Positions 60,365 through 64,000 of a stretch of DNA of 64,000 bases are shown piece after piece. A program made the translations under genes and the position numbers. The stretch covers positions 2,850,001-2,914,000 of the forward strand of contig NZ_CP120416.1 in NCBI RefSeq assembly GCF_032773895.1. The letters are read 5' to 3'. The notes under the pieces are model-generated. The model did no database searches. It saw nothing but the letters and a program-made list of their open reading frames with translations, and was not told the origin of the DNA. The stretch's first letter is position 1. Each line of letters begins with the position of its first letter. The DNA comes from Teredinibacter sp. KSP-S5-2 (GTDB taxonomy: Bacteria; Pseudomonadota; Gammaproteobacteria; Pseudomonadales; Cellvibrionaceae).

Positions 60365-62581
60365 ATGATTAAGTCGACTTTTACGAAAACTGCCCTCGCG
60401 GCAGGTTTAGGCCTAGCAATGGGCTTATCCATGACAGCGAACGCAGCGAATAAACATGCGCATAACAAGACTGTTATCGGTTATGTTACCCAGTGGGATC
60501 AATGGAAAGACGCCAAAGCCGGCGTTGAAGCCAAAGGTCTTCTCAACCACCTGAACGTTGCGATGGACAACTACTCTATCGTTAACTGGTCATTCTTCGG
60601 TGTGGCTGCAGATGGTTCCCTACACTCGGGCGACTTGCGTAATAAGAATATCTACCAAGCAGGCGTACAACAGGAATCTGGTCCATTGTTTCACCCAGAC
60701 CCGTACTCCAGCTGGGACTACTACATGCTGTGGGGTGAACTGGAACTAATCCAGTACGTTGGCGATGCTGACACTGCATTGCAAGCGCGTCTCACCGAGC
60801 AAGGCATCACTTATGACAACGCAACTTCCTCATGGGAGCACGCTGCGTCTGGCGTTAGTGGAAAATACCCAATTCCTCTTCGTAAAGCTGGCGGAGCACC
60901 AGGTATCATCGAATACGCTCACCAACACGGCACAAAAGTTATGGCATCTTTGGGTGGCTGGTCCATGGGTAAACACTTCCCAGAAGTAGCTGCTGACCCA
61001 GTAAAACTAGCTCGTTTCATCGCAGACTGTAAGCGTCTTATGGCTCTTGGTTTTGATGGTATCGATCTTGATTGGGAATACCCTGGTCACTTCGGTATGA
61101 ACATTGAAAACAACAGCCCAGCAGACTTCGATAATTTCCTTAACATGGTGAAGGAAATCCGTACTGCAATTGGTCCTGACAAGCTAATCACTTCGGCATT
61201 CAAGGCAGACAAGCGCAACCTTGAAAACTTTAACTGGACCGAATTGAACAACTACATGGATTACTACAACATGATGACCTACGACTACCACGGTGGTTGG
61301 TCTAATCATGCTGGTCACAACTCGCCTCTTTATGACTATGACTTGAGCATACTTGACGGCAATGGCGATCCTGTTGCTGAAGATATCTACCGTCATTTCA
61401 ACTTAGACGGCATTACTAAGTGGATGGTTGGCCAAGGTATTCCTGCTCAAAAAATTAACTTGGGTGTTGCTTTCTACGGTCGTTCTGTACAGACCGAACT
61501 ACCTACTGATTTAGGTACACCAACGATCAAGCGTAACATCACTGTTCAGCCAGACGGCCCTGTTTCTTCCGCTATGGATAAAACTAACTTTGACGTGTTT
61601 GATGGTACCCCAATGTACCGCTACATTGAGCAAGTTAAAAACCAAGGCTGGACTGAACATTGGGATGCCCAAGCTCAGGTTCCATACTTAACTAAAGATG
61701 GTTTCTTCCTAAGCTACGACGACGAGCGCTCCGTAAAACTTAAAGGTGAGTACATTGCTAACCAAGGTCTTGCTGGTGCGATTGTTTGGGTTGCTCAAGG
61801 CGAAATCGAATGTGTAGGCGGCCACAGTGCCGATAAGATGCCTATCTGTACTGGTATCAACCCACGCATGTCTAACGCACTAAACGACGGCTTGGCCTTA
61901 GGTGGAAGCAGCTCTTCTAGCAGCTCTAGCTCTTCAAGTTCTTCTTCAAGCAGCTCCAGCTCTTCAAGTTCTTCTTCAAGCAGCAGCTCTAGCTCTTCAA
62001 GTTCTTCTTCAAGCAGCTCTAGCTCTTCAAGTTCTTCTTCAAGCAGCTCTAGCTCTTCAAGTTCTAGCGGCGGTAGCACTTGCCCTGCCTTCACTCTAGG
62101 TGCAACCTATGCAACTGGCGACAGCGTAACCAATGCAGGTGGTTCTTACACTTGTACCGTTGGTGGCTGGTGTTCAAACGGCAATGGTGCTTATGAACCT
62201 GGTGTAGGTTGGGCGTGGTCTTACGCTTGGACAGCAGCAGCTCCAGGAACTTGTACTGGAAGCAGCTCTTCTTCAAGCAGCTCTAGCTCTTCAAGTTCAT
62301 CTTCAAGCAGCAGCTCTTCTTCAAGCAGCTCTAGCTCTTCAAGTTCATCTTCAAGCAGCTCCAGCTCTTCTGGCGGAACTGGCGGATGTGCTGCCCAAGG
62401 TATTGATGCAACTGCAATAAATGCTTACCCTAACTGGACGCAAAACGACTGGGCGGGTAACCCAAGCCATGCTTCTGGCGGTGATATGATGTCTAACAGT
62501 GGTGTGGTTTACCGCGCAAGCTGGTGGACTCAATCTGTTCCAGGCAGCGACGGTTCTTGGACTAAAGTTTGTGACATTTAA
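60365..62581 (+). CDS. Secreted GH18 chitinase with polyserine-linked binding modules
   Basis: 738 residues from the ATG at 60365, chosen because a normal signal peptide starts there (cleavage after TANA, ~27). The GH18 catalytic barrel (~35-510) has SLGGWS (195-200) and the catalytic motif DGIDLDWE (231-238, acid E238), plus YDYHGGW and the late barrel AIVWVAQGE. A 54-Ser linker follows, then a CBM5/12-type module (~570-630), a 37-Ser linker and a C-terminal ~62-residue Trp-rich module (WWTQSVPGSDGSW), another chitin-binding type. It should cleave beta-1,4-GlcNAc chains outside the cell while bound to crystalline chitin. A terminator follows. Confidence 0.95.
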   Translation: MIKSTFTKTALAAGLGLAMGLSMTANAANKHAHNKTVIGYVTQWDQWKDAKAGVEAKGLLNHLNVAMDNYSIVNWSFFGVAADGSLHSGDLRNKNIYQAGVQQESGPLFHPDPYSSWDYYMLWGELELIQYVGDADTALQARLTEQGITYDNATSSWEHAASGVSGKYPIPLRKAGGAPGIIEYAHQHGTKVMASLGGWSMGKHFPEVAADPVKLARFIADCKRLMALGFDGIDLDWEYPGHFGMNIENNSPADFDNFLNMVKEIRTAIGPDKLITSAFKADKRNLENFNWTELNNYMDYYNMMTYDYHGGWSNHAGHNSPLYDYDLSILDGNGDPVAEDIYRHFNLDGITKWMVGQGIPAQKINLGVAFYGRSVQTELPTDLGTPTIKRNITVQPDGPVSSAMDKTNFDVFDGTPMYRYIEQVKNQGWTEHWDAQAQVPYLTKDGFFLSYDDERSVKLKGEYIANQGLAGAIVWVAQGEIECVGGHSADKMPICTGINPRMSNALNDGLALGGSSSSSSSSSSSSSSSSSSSSSSSSSSSSSSSSSSSSSSSSSSSSSSSSSSSSSSGGSTCPAFTLGATYATGDSVTNAGGSYTCTVGGWCSNGNGAYEPGVGWAWSYAWTAAAPGTCTGSSSSSSSSSSSSSSSSSSSSSSSSSSSSSSSSSSSSSGGTGGCAAQGIDATAINAYPNWTQNDWAGNPSHASGGDMMSNSGVVYRASWWTQSVPGSDGSWTKVCDI
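61907..62068 (+). repeat. Polyserine linker tract in chitinase, 54 codons
   Basis: 162 bases of Ser codons made of a repeating ~30-base unit (AGCAGCTCTAGCTCTTCAAG plus TTCTTCTTCA, with variations), about five copies. The DNA-level repetition, unlike in the carboxypeptidase, suggests recent expansion. Confidence 0.88.
62261..62371 (+). repeat. Polyserine linker tract in chitinase, 37 codons
   Basis: 111 bases of Ser codons built from the same ~30-base unit as the first tract, so the two tracts probably share an origin by duplication. Confidence 0.88.
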
Positions 62582-62606
62582 TAGCTAGTTTGCTAATAAA
62601 ATAAAA

Positions 62607-62634
62607 AGGGCGGCCATATGGTCGCCTTTTTTTT
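62607..62634 (+). terminator. Terminator after the chitinase
   Basis: GGCGGCCATATGGTCGCC contains a GGCG/CGCC stem with a CCATATGG core and is followed by a run of T residues. It lies ~26 bases after the stop. Confidence 0.82.
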
Positions 62635-62803
62635 ATTTATAGTTGAAGAAAAAAGAATAAAAACAGCAAAGACCATTTTATTTCCTGATGTTTCTTTTAG
62701 AAGAAATTTGGCATTTTTGAATTGTTGTCATTCATGGCCAACCAAACTCCACTATCCATGTCTCTGACCTACGGCCATCCTTGGCAGCCTAAAAGAAAAT
62801 TTC

Positions 62804-64000
62804 TTACATATTCGAAACCAAAGTCATCCCGTTTTCTATCGCTAACAGTGTGATTTCCATTTTAGAGGTCACCACATTGCCGAGACTATCACGCGCAATA
62901 AACACGATTTCAATCAGCGTTTTATTATCGGGAGCAACCCCGTATATTTGCAGTTCTTTGGCATTAAACTCTAGCCATTGAGGTAGAGGGCTTCCATCAA
63001 CAAGCTGCGCTTCAACCGTATATTGACCCGCGTGTGTAAAAGTATCCTCCGGTAAGTTAATAACAAATGGCTGATTACCTTTAACCGTTAACGGATTAAA
63101 GTGCTTCACGCTGATAAACCCATCATGCTTGTTCATCGACACCAATGAACTAACTGGAGCATATTCTGCCACCGAGAGTTTTATCGGTTCTTGCGTGTCA
63201 GCAAGGGTGTAATCCATTGGTGTAGAAACCGCAAATTGGTGTTGTTCATCATTCTGTTCTATGGCCGTTTCCGCTCCAATACTTGAGATGGTGCGAACAG
63301 GGAATGCAGCCTCAACAACCGCGGCAATATCTCTTGAACCTTGGGTATACACACCGGGAAGAATATCCGCATAGGCCTGATCTTGTGCGACAACGATGTA
63401 ATTGTTTAGGTCGTTTCCGCTTAGGTGAGTCGTAATCATTACTCTGCGTTCAACCCCGGTATTGGCATTTGCAAAGTAACCCGCAGCGCCTAAGGTTACG
63501 TCATCCCCCTCAATCAGCCCTTCCATTGTCATTTGTGAAAGGTCTAGAGTTGCGGAGGTTGAACCGTCAAATAATTTATCCGCCGCAGTGATTCCAGACA
63601 CAAGAATTGTTCTGGGGGTAATGGACGCTCGGGAAACCGAATCCGATGAAACAATATAATTGCTGGCATCTGAACCGGTGAACCTGCCATCAAGCAGCAC
63701 GTCAATGTCTACCCCCACATGACTACTTGAGAATTCACCAAACAGTTCGATGGTAACGTCATCGCCATCAATTAACCCTGTAATATTTGCTAACTCAGGA
63801 TTTATCGTGACCGCTGTTGTACCGTCATAGATTTTATCGTCGGCAATCACATTAGTAACCGTCAACGCTCTTTGGCTTATATCTGCCGATGAAGAAACCT
63901 GGTTAACAAAATGGTAGTTAGCAACATCACTGCCACTGTATGAGTTTGTTAACGCAACATACAAATCATTCCCCACGTTACGAGTTTCAAACTCACCCGT
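62804..64000 (-). CDS. YDG/MBG-repeat adhesin, C-terminal part
   Basis: Open to the window edge, so about 398 residues are seen and the N-terminus lies beyond. Repeats of ~75 residues each contain AADKIYDGTT or AADKLFDGST, then GLI.GDDVT, a strand pair, and SGNDLNNYIV. These are YDG (MBG) domains typical of large filamentous surface adhesins secreted by two-partner or type I routes. About 2.5 such repeats are seen, followed by a beta-rich C-terminal region (~150-380) and a short tail. Function inferred as adhesion or biofilm. Confidence 0.85.
   Translation of the reverse strand, partial: TGEFETRNVGNDLYVALTNSYSGSDVANYHFVNQVSSSADISQRALTVTNVIADDKIYDGTTAVTINPELANITGLIDGDDVTIELFGEFSSSHVGVDIDVLLDGRFTGSDASNYIVSSDSVSRASITPRTILVSGITAADKLFDGSTSATLDLSQMTMEGLIEGDDVTLGAAGYFANANTGVERRVMITTHLSGNDLNNYIVVAQDQAYADILPGVYTQGSRDIAAVVEAAFPVRTISSIGAETAIEQNDEQHQFAVSTPMDYTLADTQEPIKLSVAEYAPVSSLVSMNKHDGFISVKHFNPLTVKGNQPFVINLPEDTFTHAGQYTVEAQLVDGSPLPQWLEFNAKELQIYGVAPDNKTLIEIVFIARDSLGNVVTSKMEITLLAIENGMTLVSNM

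Noticed and set aside
61795-62094. Minus-strand Glu/Leu-rich frame opposite the chitinase linker
   Set aside because: It is the reverse complement of the polyserine repeat, not an independent gene.

Overview
The window looks like chromosomal DNA from a polysaccharide-degrading marine gammaproteobacterium related to Saccharophagus, Teredinibacter or Cellvibrio. The main evidence is secreted hydrolases joined by long polyserine linkers: a GH18 chitinase and an M14 carboxypeptidase, both with CBM5/12-type chitin-binding modules. TamA/TamB, an EAL protein, an MscS channel and a PEP-CTERM protein also fit a Gram-negative host. No rRNA, tRNA, CRISPR array, integrase or transposase was recognised.

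Layout. 1-9.2 kb: the 3' end of a GGDEF gene, then two paralogous two-gene operons (each a KAS III-like synthase followed by a multi-spanning membrane protein with a C-terminal Fis-type HTH). Between them lie the carboxypeptidase and an AhpD-like gene. 9.4-15.1 kb: an amidohydrolase lipoprotein, an outer-membrane barrel, an esterase and a BASS-family transporter. 15.2-23.1 kb: a minus-strand peptide biosynthesis and export operon. It has two tiny double-glycine precursors with almost identical leaders, a CvaA/MchE-like adaptor, a C39-peptidase ABC exporter, a GT2 glycosyltransferase, a SelO-like enzyme and a HlyC-like acyltransferase. 23.9-29.7 kb: an OLD-family nuclease and a DUF2130 nuclease-like gene (candidate defence pair), then a secreted phospholipase D of the spider and corynebacterial sphingomyelinase D type carrying two Cys-rich repeats. 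29.9-36.5 kb: RidA, an EAL phosphodiesterase, a minus-strand trio (APH-like kinase, PAP phosphatase, sulfotransferase), palindromic repeats and a secreted protein. 36.6-44.5 kb, minus strand: a large repeat lipoprotein, an autotransporter, a small P-loop kinase, a small secreted protein and a Na+/H+ antiporter. 45-56 kb: MscS, GNAT-nitrilase, D-lactate dehydrogenase, TamA-TamB and a QEGLA-motif metalloprotease. 56-64 kb: small orphans, a PEP-CTERM protein, the chitinase and the C-terminal part of a YDG/MBG-repeat adhesin that runs off the window.

The best candidate for an undescribed system is the 15.2-23.1 kb cluster. It shares logic with class IIb microcins (GG leader, CvaA/CvaB-type export, HlyC-like enzyme, Gly/Ser-rich C-terminus), but the cores are only 28 and 33 residues. 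It also uses a GT2 enzyme and a SelO-like enzyme, and the precursor plus about 0.4 kb of upstream DNA has been tandemly duplicated. The twin KAS III/membrane-HTH operons are a second candidate, possibly signal synthesis paired with membrane-bound transcriptional sensing. The sphingomyelinase D-like toxin is a third.
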